Source of the DNA: Acetobacteraceae bacterium
GTDB taxonomy: Bacteria; Pseudomonadota; Alphaproteobacteria; Acetobacterales; Acetobacteraceae
DNA: 8,069 bases
Direction of reading: 5' to 3'
Assembly (NCBI GenBank): GCA_003164305.1
Contig: PLSZ01000084.1
Coordinates: 2,919 to 10,987 of the forward strand
Part shown: piece after piece, positions 1 through 7,153 of the stretch
How the letters are laid out: each line of letters starts with the position of its first letter
Numbering within the stretch: the first letter of the stretch is position 1
Position numbers and translations under genes: made by a program
The notes under the pieces: model-generated
Databases searched by the model: none
The model's input: only the letters and a program-made list of their open reading frames with translations
What the model was told of the DNA's origin: nothing

Positions 1-1692
1 CAGGTCTACATGGTCGATTACGGCCGCATCCTTTGGGCGAGCCTTCCTGTCGAAATGGATGAGATTCGCCAGATCGAGGTGATCAAGGGACCCAATTCGG
101 CGCTGTATGGGTTCAACGCCGTGGGAGGCGTGATCAACATCATCACCTACGATCCGACCAAGGAAAAAATCAACGCGGCGACGGTGCGCGGCGGCACGCA
201 GGATTATGCCTCGGGTTCCGTCGTCGGCACCGCGGCGATCGGCGACACGGCGGGCATTCGCCTCTCCGCCGGCGGCTTCCAGGCACGGAACTTCGCTCCT
301 GGGCCACTCGACAGCGTCGATCTGCGCACCCGCGAAACCCCGTTCACCGGCAATTTCAACGCCGACGGGCGGTGGCACGTCACGCCATCGATCGACGCGT
401 TTCTGGAAGGCAGCTACGGCACGACGCGGCTGTCGCAGCCCTCGCCGGAAGGCGCTTTGTTCACCGAGCAGACGCACCAATGGTCACTGCGCGCCGGGGT
501 CAGCGCGCAGACCGGGCTCGGTTCGTTCAGCCTGTCGGCTTATCAGAATACGACATATCTGCGAGGCGACGCCGCCACGCAAACGCCGCCGTTTTTGTTC
601 CTGGAACATGAGCAGCAGCAGGTCGCCGTGGTGGAAGCGAACGATCTGGTGAAGATCGGACCCTATCACACGCTACGAATCGCCTTGGAATATCGCGACA
701 ACTCGGACGCGACCGATCTGGTGCATGGGCGGCTGGCCGATATCGACTACGCCGCCGCGCTGATGTGGGACTGGCAGATCACGCCGGCGCTGACCGCGAC
801 CAACGCGGTTCGGATCGACCACGCGGAGGTCAGCTATAGCGGCGTGCCGACAGTGGCGAGCGGCCTGACCATCGCGGCGTTCAACGCGGTGCGCATCACC
901 GAGCCCAGTTTGAATTCGGGTGTGGTGTGGCGGGCGACGGGCGCGGATACGTTTCGGCTCAGCCTGGCGCGCGGCGTGCGGCTGCCGACGCTGGTGGAGC
1001 AGGGCATTCAAAGCGATTTCGGCACCACCGGGCCCGTCGCGGTTTACGGCAAGCCGAATTTGCTGCCCGCGATCACGTGGAACGCGGAGATCGATTACGA
1101 TCGCCAGTTGCCAACTATCGCGTCCGTGCTGCGCACGGCGTTGTTCGCGCAGCGCACCGATAACGTGATCGCGACGCCGTTTGGCGGCCCCATTACGTTC
1201 GCGCCGGCCGGTTATGCGATTACAACCGCGGCCAACGTCGGCTACAGCACCGCCGGGGGAATGGAACTGGCGATCAAAGGCCACTCGCCGTCCGGGTGGC
1301 GGTGGAACGTCAGCTACGCGCTGGCGGCGACGACCGATCACACGAGTCTGAACACCGGGCCGGTGATCGTCAGCACCGAGCTGTACACGCGCAGTGTCCC
1401 GGAGCACGTGGTGATCGTTGGCGTTGGGTACAGTCACGACCAGTGGGAAGCCGATTTGATGGCGCGCTGGCAGTCCAGCTTCGTCGATACCAGATCGGTC
1501 ATCGGCACGCCGCCGCTGCGGTTCATCGTCGTCAACAATTATGTGACGGTGAACGCGCGGATTGCTTATCGCCTGACCGATCGGGTCACGTTGGCGCTGG
1601 TCGCGCAACAACTCAATTCCGCCAGCCTGGTCACGACCGCTGGCGTTCCGACCGAACGGCGACTGATCGCCAGCGCCACGGCGCGGTTTTAG
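1..1692 (+). CDS. TonB-dependent outer-membrane receptor, 5' end missing (first tandem copy)
   Basis: The reading frame is open from the first base of the window, so the true start lies upstream; the ATG at base 10 is internal. What remains is 563 residues ending in a TAG stop. It opens inside the plug domain: the conserved plug end (IEVIKGPNSALYG, then GGVINIIT) occupies roughly the first 50 residues. The rest is the beta-barrel, rich in alternating aromatic and polar residues and ending in the terminal phenylalanine (ATARF) typical of outer-membrane proteins recognised by the BAM machinery. Receptors of this family import scarce ligands such as ferric siderophores or cobalamin using TonB-ExbB-ExbD energy; the ligand here cannot be read from sequence. 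By comparison with the next gene about 120 N-terminal codons are missing, placing the start near 360 bases before the window. The second copy begins 108 bases downstream. Confidence 0.93.
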   Translation, partial: QVYMVDYGRILWASLPVEMDEIRQIEVIKGPNSALYGFNAVGGVINIITYDPTKEKINAATVRGGTQDYASGSVVGTAAIGDTAGIRLSAGGFQARNFAPGPLDSVDLRTRETPFTGNFNADGRWHVTPSIDAFLEGSYGTTRLSQPSPEGALFTEQTHQWSLRAGVSAQTGLGSFSLSAYQNTTYLRGDAATQTPPFLFLEHEQQQVAVVEANDLVKIGPYHTLRIALEYRDNSDATDLVHGRLADIDYAAALMWDWQITPALTATNAVRIDHAEVSYSGVPTVASGLTIAAFNAVRITEPSLNSGVVWRATGADTFRLSLARGVRLPTLVEQGIQSDFGTTGPVAVYGKPNLLPAITWNAEIDYDRQLPTIASVLRTALFAQRTDNVIATPFGGPITFAPAGYAITTAANVGYSTAGGMELAIKGHSPSGWRWNVSYALAATTDHTSLNTGPVIVSTELYTRSVPEHVVIVGVGYSHDQWEADLMARWQSSFVDTRSVIGTPPLRFIVVNNYVTVNARIAYRLTDRVTLALVAQQLNSASLVTTAGVPTERRLIASATARF

Positions 1693-1735
1693 GCGCGCGC
1701 GATGACCTCCCGCGATCCCCGATACGGCAAAACAA

Positions 1736-1756
1736 CGACCGGGTCCGTGCCGGTCG
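1736..1756 (+). other. Stem-loop between the two receptor genes
   Basis: CGACCGG at 1736-1742 and CCGGTCG at 1750-1756 are perfect inverted repeats around a 7-base loop. No run of T follows, so it is not a convincing intrinsic terminator. It could be an RNA-processing or stabilising hairpin in a bicistronic message, or chance in GC-rich DNA. Confidence 0.35.
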
Positions 1757-1800
1757 GCGCGGCCGTCCCCAGCAACGTGCCGAACCCACGAGGAGCCATC

Positions 1801-3852
1801 ATGTCAAGACCAACCCGGTCATACGCCGCCGCCGGAACCGCCGCGTGGCTTCTGCTGCTGTCACACGCCGTTCCGTCCCGCGCGCAGTCGGTCGATTACC
1901 AGGGGCTGGAGCAGTTGTTCGGAGAGCCGGTCACGACGTCCGTCACGGGCAAACCGCAACGCGCGGCCGACGCGCCGGCCAATGTTGAAATCATCACGCA
2001 GGATGACATCAGGCGATCCGGCGCGACAACGATCCCCGACGTGCTCGCGTTCGTCACCGGGGTGGATGTGCGCACCTACGGACTTGGCGCGCAGGATGTC
2101 GGCATAAGGGGCTATAACCAGGCGTCCAATCCGCATCTGATGGTGCTGATCGACGGCCGTCAGGTCTACATGGTCGATTACGGCCGGATCGTCTGGGAGA
2201 ACCTGCCGGTCCAGTTGAGCGAAATCCGCCAGATCGAGGTGATCAAGGGACCGAACTCCGCGCTGTACGGCTTCAACGCCGTGGGCGGCGTGATCAACAT
2301 CATTACTTATGATCCGCTGAAGGAAAGCGTGAACGTGCTCAGCGCCGGCGGCGGCACGCAGGACTTTCTCACCGGCTCGGCGGTCGGCACCGCGAAGCTT
2401 GGGGACACCGCCGGTCTCCGCCTGTCGGCGGGTGGCTTCAAGGCGCATGATTTCGCCCCCGGACCGTTGAGTTTGACCGACACGCTGACGCGGCAACCGC
2501 CATTCAGCGGCAGTTTCAACGCCACCGGACGCTGGCAAATCACGCCGCGGATCGAGGCTGTGCTCGATGGCGGTTATGGCACGACACGCCAATCGCATCA
2601 GTCGCCGCAATCGTCGTTCGATACGGAACAACTCCATCAATGGTCGCTGCGCGCGGGTGTGAACGCGGACACGCCGGCCGGCGCGCTGTCTCTGTCCGCC
2701 TATCGTAACGACGTGAAAGTCGACGGGCTGGCGATCACGGTGTTCGATTTCAATCCCTATCTGGCGCATGAGCAGCAGAGCGTGACCGTGCTGCAAGCCA
2801 GTGATTTGTTAAAGCTCGGCACGGACCACACGGTGCGGTTCGGCCTGGAGTTTCGCGACAACTCGGATGCGTCCGCCATTTTCGGCGGCAAACTGGCCGA
2901 CACGGTGTACGCCGCGAGCCTGATGTGGGACTGGCAGGTCACGCCGGCGGTCACCGCGACCAACGCGGTACGCTTCGACCATGCCCAGGTAGGTTACAGC
3001 GGCACGCCGACAGTATTGAGTGGACTCACGCCCGCCGCGTTCAACGCGGTTCGTATCGACGCGCCGAGCCTGAACTCGGGCGTGGTGTGGCGAGCGACCG
3101 GCGCGGACACGTTCCGGCTGACGCTGGCGCGCGGCGTGCAATTGCCGACGTTGGTGGAGCAGGGGATTCAACTCGATCCGCTGACGGCCGGCCCGATCGG
3201 GTTTTACGGCAAGCCCAACTTGTTGCCGTCGATCACCTGGAACGCGGAGATCGACTACGACCGCGACCTGGCGTCAATCAACTCGGTGCTGCGCACGGCG
3301 CTGTTCCTGCAGCGCACCGATAACGTCATCGCGACCGCTTTCGCGGGACCTTTGACGATCCTGCCGACCGGCGTCGTGTACCAGCAGGCGGCGAACGTCG
3401 GGTACAGCACCGCCGAAGGGTTCGAGATTGGGATCAAGGGCCATTCCGCCTCGGGATGGCGCTGGAATCTGAGCTACGCCCTGGCCGAAACCACCAACCA
3501 TACCAGCGTCAATCCGGGTGGCGTCATCTTCAGCGCGCAACTTTACGCGCGCAGCGTGCCGGAACACGTGGTGGTCGCGGGTCTCGGCTACACGTTCGAG
3601 AAACTGGAGGCGGACGTGATGGCGCGCTGGCAATCCAGCTTCCTCGACGTGCGCGGGCCCGACACCCTGGGGCCGCTGACTCTGGTCAGCATCGACAACT
3701 ATGTGACCGTCAACGCGCGAATCGGTTACCGGGTGCTGGACAACGTGACGCTGGCCGTGGTCGCGCAACAATTGAACGCGCCGCGTTTGATCACCACGGC
3801 GGGGGCGCCCCAGGAACGGCGATTGATCGCCAGCGTCACGGCGCGGTTCTGA
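1801..3852 (+). CDS. TonB-dependent outer-membrane receptor, complete (second tandem copy)
   Basis: This 683-residue receptor energises uptake of a scarce ligand across the outer membrane through TonB. The start at 1801 is preferred over an in-frame ATG at 1702 because AGGAG lies five bases upstream (1791-1795) and a Sec signal peptide begins there: basic residues R3 and R6, a hydrophobic run around residues 9-20 (four leucines at 17-20), and probable cleavage after A28 (S-R-A). A possible TonB box lies at E42-V48 (EPVTTSV). The plug spans about residues 55-169, with the DDIRRSGA motif at 68-75, an IRG at 102-104, LIDGR at 116-120 and the GGVINIIT end. The barrel fills about 170-683 and finishes in ARF. 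Overall it resembles the CirA/BtuB/FepA class, but the ligand is unknown. No Fur box or riboswitch was recognised in the 108-base gap before it, so co-transcription with the upstream copy is possible. Confidence 0.95.
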   Translation: MSRPTRSYAAAGTAAWLLLLSHAVPSRAQSVDYQGLEQLFGEPVTTSVTGKPQRAADAPANVEIITQDDIRRSGATTIPDVLAFVTGVDVRTYGLGAQDVGIRGYNQASNPHLMVLIDGRQVYMVDYGRIVWENLPVQLSEIRQIEVIKGPNSALYGFNAVGGVINIITYDPLKESVNVLSAGGGTQDFLTGSAVGTAKLGDTAGLRLSAGGFKAHDFAPGPLSLTDTLTRQPPFSGSFNATGRWQITPRIEAVLDGGYGTTRQSHQSPQSSFDTEQLHQWSLRAGVNADTPAGALSLSAYRNDVKVDGLAITVFDFNPYLAHEQQSVTVLQASDLLKLGTDHTVRFGLEFRDNSDASAIFGGKLADTVYAASLMWDWQVTPAVTATNAVRFDHAQVGYSGTPTVLSGLTPAAFNAVRIDAPSLNSGVVWRATGADTFRLTLARGVQLPTLVEQGIQLDPLTAGPIGFYGKPNLLPSITWNAEIDYDRDLASINSVLRTALFLQRTDNVIATAFAGPLTILPTGVVYQQAANVGYSTAEGFEIGIKGHSASGWRWNLSYALAETTNHTSVNPGGVIFSAQLYARSVPEHVVVAGLGYTFEKLEADVMARWQSSFLDVRGPDTLGPLTLVSIDNYVTVNARIGYRVLDNVTLAVVAQQLNAPRLITTAGAPQERRLIASVTARF

Positions 3853-4089
3853 GGCAGGACGCCGATGTTCGGTGCCCCATCGCGTCGAATGACAGTGCCG
3901 CCGCCAGGCCGTTCGGTTCGAACAATCCGACGGCGCTGTCCGCGGGCCAGGAGCGCCGACCCCCAATAGCAATACCTGATCGAACCAGCCTTGGCTTTCC
4001 CGTCGCCGGAAGCGCCATGAGGCCTCGTGGCACTGGCCTTAGGGATCGCGCGCCAATGCGGTATTGTCATCCCTCAAGGAGGACGATGC
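3853..4089. other. Spacer between receptor and esterase, no gene seen
   Basis: These 237 bases hold no open frame with a credible start, codon pattern or homology. The only structure found is a weak hairpin, GTTCG at 3911-3915 against CGAAC at 3919-3923, with no T tract. The last bases are the ribosome binding site of the esterase. No strong promoter, operator or riboswitch could be recognised, though the length suggests the esterase may have its own promoter. Confidence 0.5.
4076..4082 (+). promoter_or_regulatory. Ribosome binding site fixing the esterase start
   Basis: AAGGAGG, a near-perfect Shine-Dalgarno sequence, sits seven bases before the ATG at 4090. It supports that start over the in-frame ATG at 4027 and the out-of-frame ATG at 4086. 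Confidence 0.8.
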
Positions 4090-5097
4090 ATGCGCAAATT
4101 TTTCGGTCCTATGGGCACCATTCATCGTCTCGTCGTCGAGAGCGAAGTCCTGAAGGGGAACATCCTCGGCGATCCCACCGCGCGCGCGGTCGATGTCTAC
4201 GTTCCCGCCGGACACGACGGTCACGGGCTGCCTTTGCTCATCGACCTCGTCGGCATCACCAGCAGCGGCCTGTCCCACACCAACTGGGCCGCTTTCCAGG
4301 AGAACATGCCAGAACGGCTCGATCGTCTGATCGGCGAACATCTCCTGCCGCCGGTCGTCGTCGCCTTTCCGGACTGCTTCACGCGCATCGGCGGCAATCA
4401 ATACGTCAACTCCGCGGCCACGGGGCCCTGGGAAGACTTTCTGACTGACGAAATGCTGCCGGTGATCGAGCAGCGGTTTGGCTGCGGTGGCGAGGGGCGG
4501 CGCGGCGTGTTCGGCAAAAGCTCTGGCGGCTACGGAGCCATCACGCATGCCTTGCGCCACTCCGACGTATGGGCGGCCGCGGCATGCCATTCCGGCGATA
4601 TGGGGTTTGAATTGTGCTACCTGCCCGACATGCCGGCGACCCTGCGGGCACTGGCCGGATCCAACAACTCCATCGAAAAGTGGTGGCGTGGGATCGAGGA
4701 GGCGAAGAAACGCCCGGATGGCAACTTTACCGCCCTGAACGTACTGGCGATGGCGGCGAGTTACGATCCAGACCCATCTGAATTCCTTGGCATGCGGTTG
4801 CCCGTTACATTCGACACCTGCGAGGTGATCGAGGAGCGGTGGGCGAACTGGATGCGCCACGATCCGGTTGTCGCGGTCGAAACGCTGGGTGGCAATCCGC
4901 GAAATCTCAAGGCCCTTTATATCGATTGCGGTGAGCGGGATCAGTTCAACCTGCTCTATGGCGCGCGCAGGTTCGTGCGGCGACTCGGCCAGCTTGGCGT
5001 CGCTCACCGCTATGAGGAGTTCGCGGACAATCACAGCGGAGTCGATTACCGAATGGATGTAAGTCTGCCGTACCTCGTGCATGCGTTATCGGGCTGA
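4090..5097 (+). CDS. Alpha/beta-hydrolase, esterase D / enterochelin-esterase-like family
   Basis: This 335-residue protein looks like a serine ester hydrolase of the putative-esterase family (Pfam Esterase, which includes EstD, FrmB and the catalytic part of Fes/IroE). The nucleophile elbow is G142-K-S144-S-G146 (GKSSGG), the likely acid is D284 in the DCGERD stretch after a core beta strand, and the base is H315 (DNHSG). Early strands fit the fold: VDVYVPA at residues 34-40, LLIDLVG at 49-55 and VVVAFPD at 89-95. No signal peptide or membrane segment is seen, so it should be cytoplasmic. It lacks the extra N-terminal domain of Fes. A lid-like insertion seems to occupy about residues 175-255. 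Its place after two TonB-dependent receptors allows a role in hydrolysing an imported chelate, but that is inference and the 237-base gap weakens it. An alternative is a general carboxylesterase or acyl-thioester hydrolase. Confidence 0.88.
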   Translation: MRKFFGPMGTIHRLVVESEVLKGNILGDPTARAVDVYVPAGHDGHGLPLLIDLVGITSSGLSHTNWAAFQENMPERLDRLIGEHLLPPVVVAFPDCFTRIGGNQYVNSAATGPWEDFLTDEMLPVIEQRFGCGGEGRRGVFGKSSGGYGAITHALRHSDVWAAAACHSGDMGFELCYLPDMPATLRALAGSNNSIEKWWRGIEEAKKRPDGNFTALNVLAMAASYDPDPSEFLGMRLPVTFDTCEVIEERWANWMRHDPVVAVETLGGNPRNLKALYIDCGERDQFNLLYGARRFVRRLGQLGVAHRYEEFADNHSGVDYRMDVSLPYLVHALSG

Positions 5098-5122
5098 TCC
5101 CGCTCGATCCTTATGGCGTGGA

Positions 5123-6058
5123 CTAATACCCGGTCGAGATATCGACCTCCTGCAAAAGCCCTTTGCCCGCCTCGAAGCTTCGAATGCTCGCCGCGATCTC
5201 CGTCACGATCTGTGCGACCGTCGGCCGCCGGGCCACGTGCGGCATGATGGTGACCTTGGGATGCGACCAAAGCGCGCTGGTCGGCGGCAGGGGCTCGGGC
5301 CACAGCGCGTCCAACGCGGCGTATGACAATTGTCCCGAATCGAGCGCGTCGATCAGATCCTGTTCCACCACATGCTTGCCGCGCCCGACATTCACCAGCA
5401 TCGCCCCGCGTGGCATCATGGCGAAGGTGCGCGCGCAGAATATGCCCTCGGTTTCCCGCGTCAGCGGCAACAGGCAGACGGCGATATCGGTTTGCTGAAG
5501 AAATGGTTCAAGTTGATCGGGGCCGTGAAAGATCGGCACGTCAGCTTCGTCCCTCGCGTTGCGAACCCAGGCCGAAACCTTGAACCCGAGCGATTGCAAC
5601 ACCAGCGCCGGCGCTTTCGCCATCATGCCGAAGCCGAGGAATCCGACACGCCGTTGCTCGGGCCGCATAATCGGCACGCGGCGCCACTCCCGCCTGGCCT
5701 GCGCCGCCTGATAGCCTGGCATGTCACGATGCAGACGAAGCACGTGCATGACGACGTATTCCGTCATCATCGGATCGCCGCCTGGCGGCTCGACCTTGCA
5801 CAGCGGCGCTTGCGGCAGCTTTGGATGGCCGAGAAAGGACTCGACCCCGGCGGAGCGGCTGAACATCGCTTTCAAATTCGGAAAAGCGGGCAGCGCATCG
5901 AAATCGGGATGCATGAAGGCGAGATATTCGATATCCGCCAGGTTCCCCGGGTCCGGCCAGACGCGGATCTCCAGATCGGGAAGCTGTGCCGCGAAGGTGT
6001 CGCGCCATGCCGTGGCGTTACCGATATGCTTGTCGAGATCGACGATGAGCAACGCCAT
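5123..6058 (-). CDS. ghrA: GhrA-type glyoxylate/hydroxypyruvate reductase (D-2-hydroxyacid dehydrogenase)
   Basis: The 311-residue product has almost the length of E. coli GhrA (312, from memory), which reduces glyoxylate and hydroxypyruvate to glycolate and glycerate with NADPH in the cytoplasm. The nucleotide-binding loop is G142-F-G144-M-M-A147. The family triad is in place: R226 in NVGRG, E255 in the WPEPLPP segment and H274 in MPHVA. The segment around HVVEQDLIDALDSG (residues 229-242) and the C-terminal VDxxxGY ending also match GhrA. The start at 6058 is chosen because GGAGGGG lies five bases upstream (6070-6064) and the protein aligns from MALLIVD; 41 extra in-frame codons up to 6181 look non-coding. 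It converges on the esterase gene, with 25 bases between stops and no clear terminator. The exact substrate could be another 2-keto acid. Confidence 0.88.
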   Translation of the reverse strand: MALLIVDLDKHIGNATAWRDTFAAQLPDLEIRVWPDPGNLADIEYLAFMHPDFDALPAFPNLKAMFSRSAGVESFLGHPKLPQAPLCKVEPPGGDPMMTEYVVMHVLRLHRDMPGYQAAQARREWRRVPIMRPEQRRVGFLGFGMMAKAPALVLQSLGFKVSAWVRNARDEADVPIFHGPDQLEPFLQQTDIAVCLLPLTRETEGIFCARTFAMMPRGAMLVNVGRGKHVVEQDLIDALDSGQLSYAALDALWPEPLPPTSALWSHPKVTIMPHVARRPTVAQIVTEIAASIRSFEAGKGLLQEVDISTGY

Positions 6059-6063
6059 GACCG

Positions 6064-6070
6064 CCCCTCC
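6064..6070 (-). promoter_or_regulatory. Ribosome binding site of the GhrA-like gene
   Basis: Read on the minus strand this is GGAGGGG, five bases before the ATG at 6058-6056. It decides the start against the longer in-frame option at 6181. Confidence 0.7.
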
Positions 6071-6156
6071 TACGTTATTCGATCGACGTTGTAGCCGAAA
6101 TTCGCTGGTTTTCCTACACGCCGGCCTTGTTTGGCGGGTGGCTGATGCCGACGCAT

Positions 6157-6193
6157 CGTCATGACTTTCGCACAGCGTCATTCTGACTTTTCG
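6157..6193. repeat. Pair of short near-direct repeats upstream of the GhrA-like gene
   Basis: CGTCATGACTTTCG (6157-6170) is followed by a variant, CGTCATTCTGACTTTTCG (6176-6193), which has three added bases in the middle and one extra T. The first copy includes most of the palindrome GTCATGAC at 6158-6165. The pair lies about 100-135 bases ahead of the start codon, in the 173-base gap. It could be a regulator binding region, but no known operator is recognised and chance is not excluded. Confidence 0.3.
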
Positions 6194-6231
6194 TCAAACG
6201 CGGCGCGCGCGGAAGCCCAGGCGCGTTATCG

Positions 6232-6969
6232 TTACGTGACGGATCCAACGGTGAGGGCGTCGTGCCATGCCGCGGAGGCAACGGTCTCCGCCCGCGCCGC
6301 CGCCCGCTCCCAGTCATACGGCAAAGCGAACAATTCGGCGCCCCACTGACCGAGGCGCCGGGTCAGGATGGCGTACCGGGCGTGCGGCGAGCGGAACTCC
6401 AGCGATAAGGCCAGCTTATTGTCGGGGGACACGGGACATCCCACGGTGCCCGGGTTCAGGATCAGCGGACCGCCCGGAATCTGGGTCAGAGACTGGCGGT
6501 GACTGTGCCCGCACAGCACGACCGCGCGGTTCATCGCCGCGCCCAGGCGTTCGATGACGGCGGCCCGCGGCGAGGGCGCCATGCGGCCGCTGTCGGTGTC
6601 TTCCAGGAGATAGGTGTTGTCGTCGGTTGGCGTGCCATGCACCGCGTATACGTCGCCGTTCACATCGATGGTCGTTGGCAGATCGTACAATTTCCCGATC
6701 CAGGCCTCTCCGAGCGACTCATGCGCGAAGCGGTCGGAGGCAGCCAGGCGTTCCACCGGACGGTCGCGCAGCCAGCGGTCGTGATTGCCGCGCACCGAGG
6801 GAATGCCTCGGGCCTCCAGCAATTCCATGGTCTCCCTCGGCCACAATGGACCGGATACGTTGTCGCCCAGATTGACGATGGTGTCGGGGCTTTTGCTGGC
6901 GAGATCGTCCAGGACCGCTTCCAGCGCGGCGAGGTTGGCGTGAATGTCCGAGATGACGGCGAGACGCAT
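6232..6969 (-). CDS. Calcineurin-like metallophosphoesterase, YfcE/MJ0936-type
   Basis: A 245-residue cytoplasmic phosphoesterase with the complete dimetal signature in order: D8-I-H10, G35-D36-N, G61-N-H63-D64, H111 (VHGTP) and G154-H155-S-H157. The NPGTVG stretch at 172-177 just after the last motif is typical of the YfcE/YsnB branch of small phosphodiesterases. These enzymes bind two divalent metals, often Mn, and cleave phosphomonoesters or phosphodiesters; the natural substrate is usually unknown and cannot be deduced here. Diadenosine-tetraphosphatase-like activity is a possibility for this group. The start at 6969 follows GGAGGAG with a 6-base spacer (6982-6976) and begins exactly at the first beta strand, MRLAVISDIH. 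The in-frame extension to 7140 has no domain and a non-coding look. It stands alone, with gaps of 184 and 173 bases to its neighbours. Confidence 0.92.
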   Translation of the reverse strand: MRLAVISDIHANLAALEAVLDDLASKSPDTIVNLGDNVSGPLWPRETMELLEARGIPSVRGNHDRWLRDRPVERLAASDRFAHESLGEAWIGKLYDLPTTIDVNGDVYAVHGTPTDDNTYLLEDTDSGRMAPSPRAAVIERLGAAMNRAVVLCGHSHRQSLTQIPGGPLILNPGTVGCPVSPDNKLALSLEFRSPHARYAILTRRLGQWGAELFALPYDWERAAARAETVASAAWHDALTVGSVT

Positions 6970-6975
6970 TTTGAA

Positions 6976-6982
6976 CTCCTCC
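6976..6982 (-). promoter_or_regulatory. Ribosome binding site of the metallophosphoesterase gene
   Basis: On the minus strand this reads GGAGGAG, six bases before the ATG at 6969-6967. It settles the start against an upstream in-frame ATG at 7140. Confidence 0.75.
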
Positions 6983-7153
6983 GGGGGACGTCCGCAGTCT
7001 GACACGGGCCAGCCCGGAAAGGCGAGCCAGGCGGAGAATCCACTGGTCGTGGGGCACCAAGGCCGCGGGTCAAACCAGCGAAGGCGCGGCGAAATCTGAA
7101 CGGCTCCCTGGCACAGGCGTCGATCGCGACCCTCGTTCAATTCGCCGGGTGAC

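Larger units (their letters stand above)
1..3852 (+). repeat. Tandem gene duplication, two diverged receptor copies, 2160-base period
   Basis: Base 1 matches base 2161, the plug motif at 61-165 matches 2221-2325, and the stop codons end at 1692 and 3852, so the offset is 2160 bases at both ends. The proteins align across all 563 shared residues without needing a gap, with about 383 identities by hand count (68%). Short DNA stretches are nearly identical, for example the first 26 bases of the window. The spacer after the first copy (1693-1800) and the sequence after the second (from 3853) do not resemble each other, so the visible homology stops at the stop codons. This is an old duplication and not a recent or recombining repeat over its whole length. 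Confidence 0.9.

Noticed and set aside
673..1611. Long open frame of 312 codons antisense to the first receptor
   Set aside because: Rich in Arg, Gln, His and Asp with no domain or plausible start context. It is the mirror of a GC-rich coding frame, and the sense frame is a clear receptor.
1693..1800. Fur box or cobalamin riboswitch ahead of the second receptor
   Set aside because: The GC-rich gap contains neither an AT-rich Fur-like palindrome nor a B12-box-like sequence, and 108 bases is too short for a full cobalamin riboswitch.
1296..1988. Plus-strand open frame of 230 codons bridging the two receptors
   Set aside because: Overlaps both receptor genes out of frame, is rich in Arg and Gln, has no ribosome binding site and no recognisable domain.
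1861..2796. Long open frame of 311 codons antisense to the second receptor
   Set aside because: Same artefact as in the first copy, but at a different relative position. A real antisense gene should be kept at the same place in both copies.
4039..5082. Open frame of 347 codons antisense to the esterase
   Set aside because: Composition typical of an antisense shadow; the sense strand has a strong ribosome binding site and an intact catalytic triad.
5098..5122. Bidirectional terminator between the convergent esterase and GhrA-like genes
   Set aside because: The 25 bases contain no inverted repeat or T tract that would support a terminator.
6192..6197. TTGACG on the minus strand as a -35 box for the GhrA-like gene
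   Set aside because: No acceptable -10 hexamer is found 16-18 bases downstream, so a promoter call is not supported.
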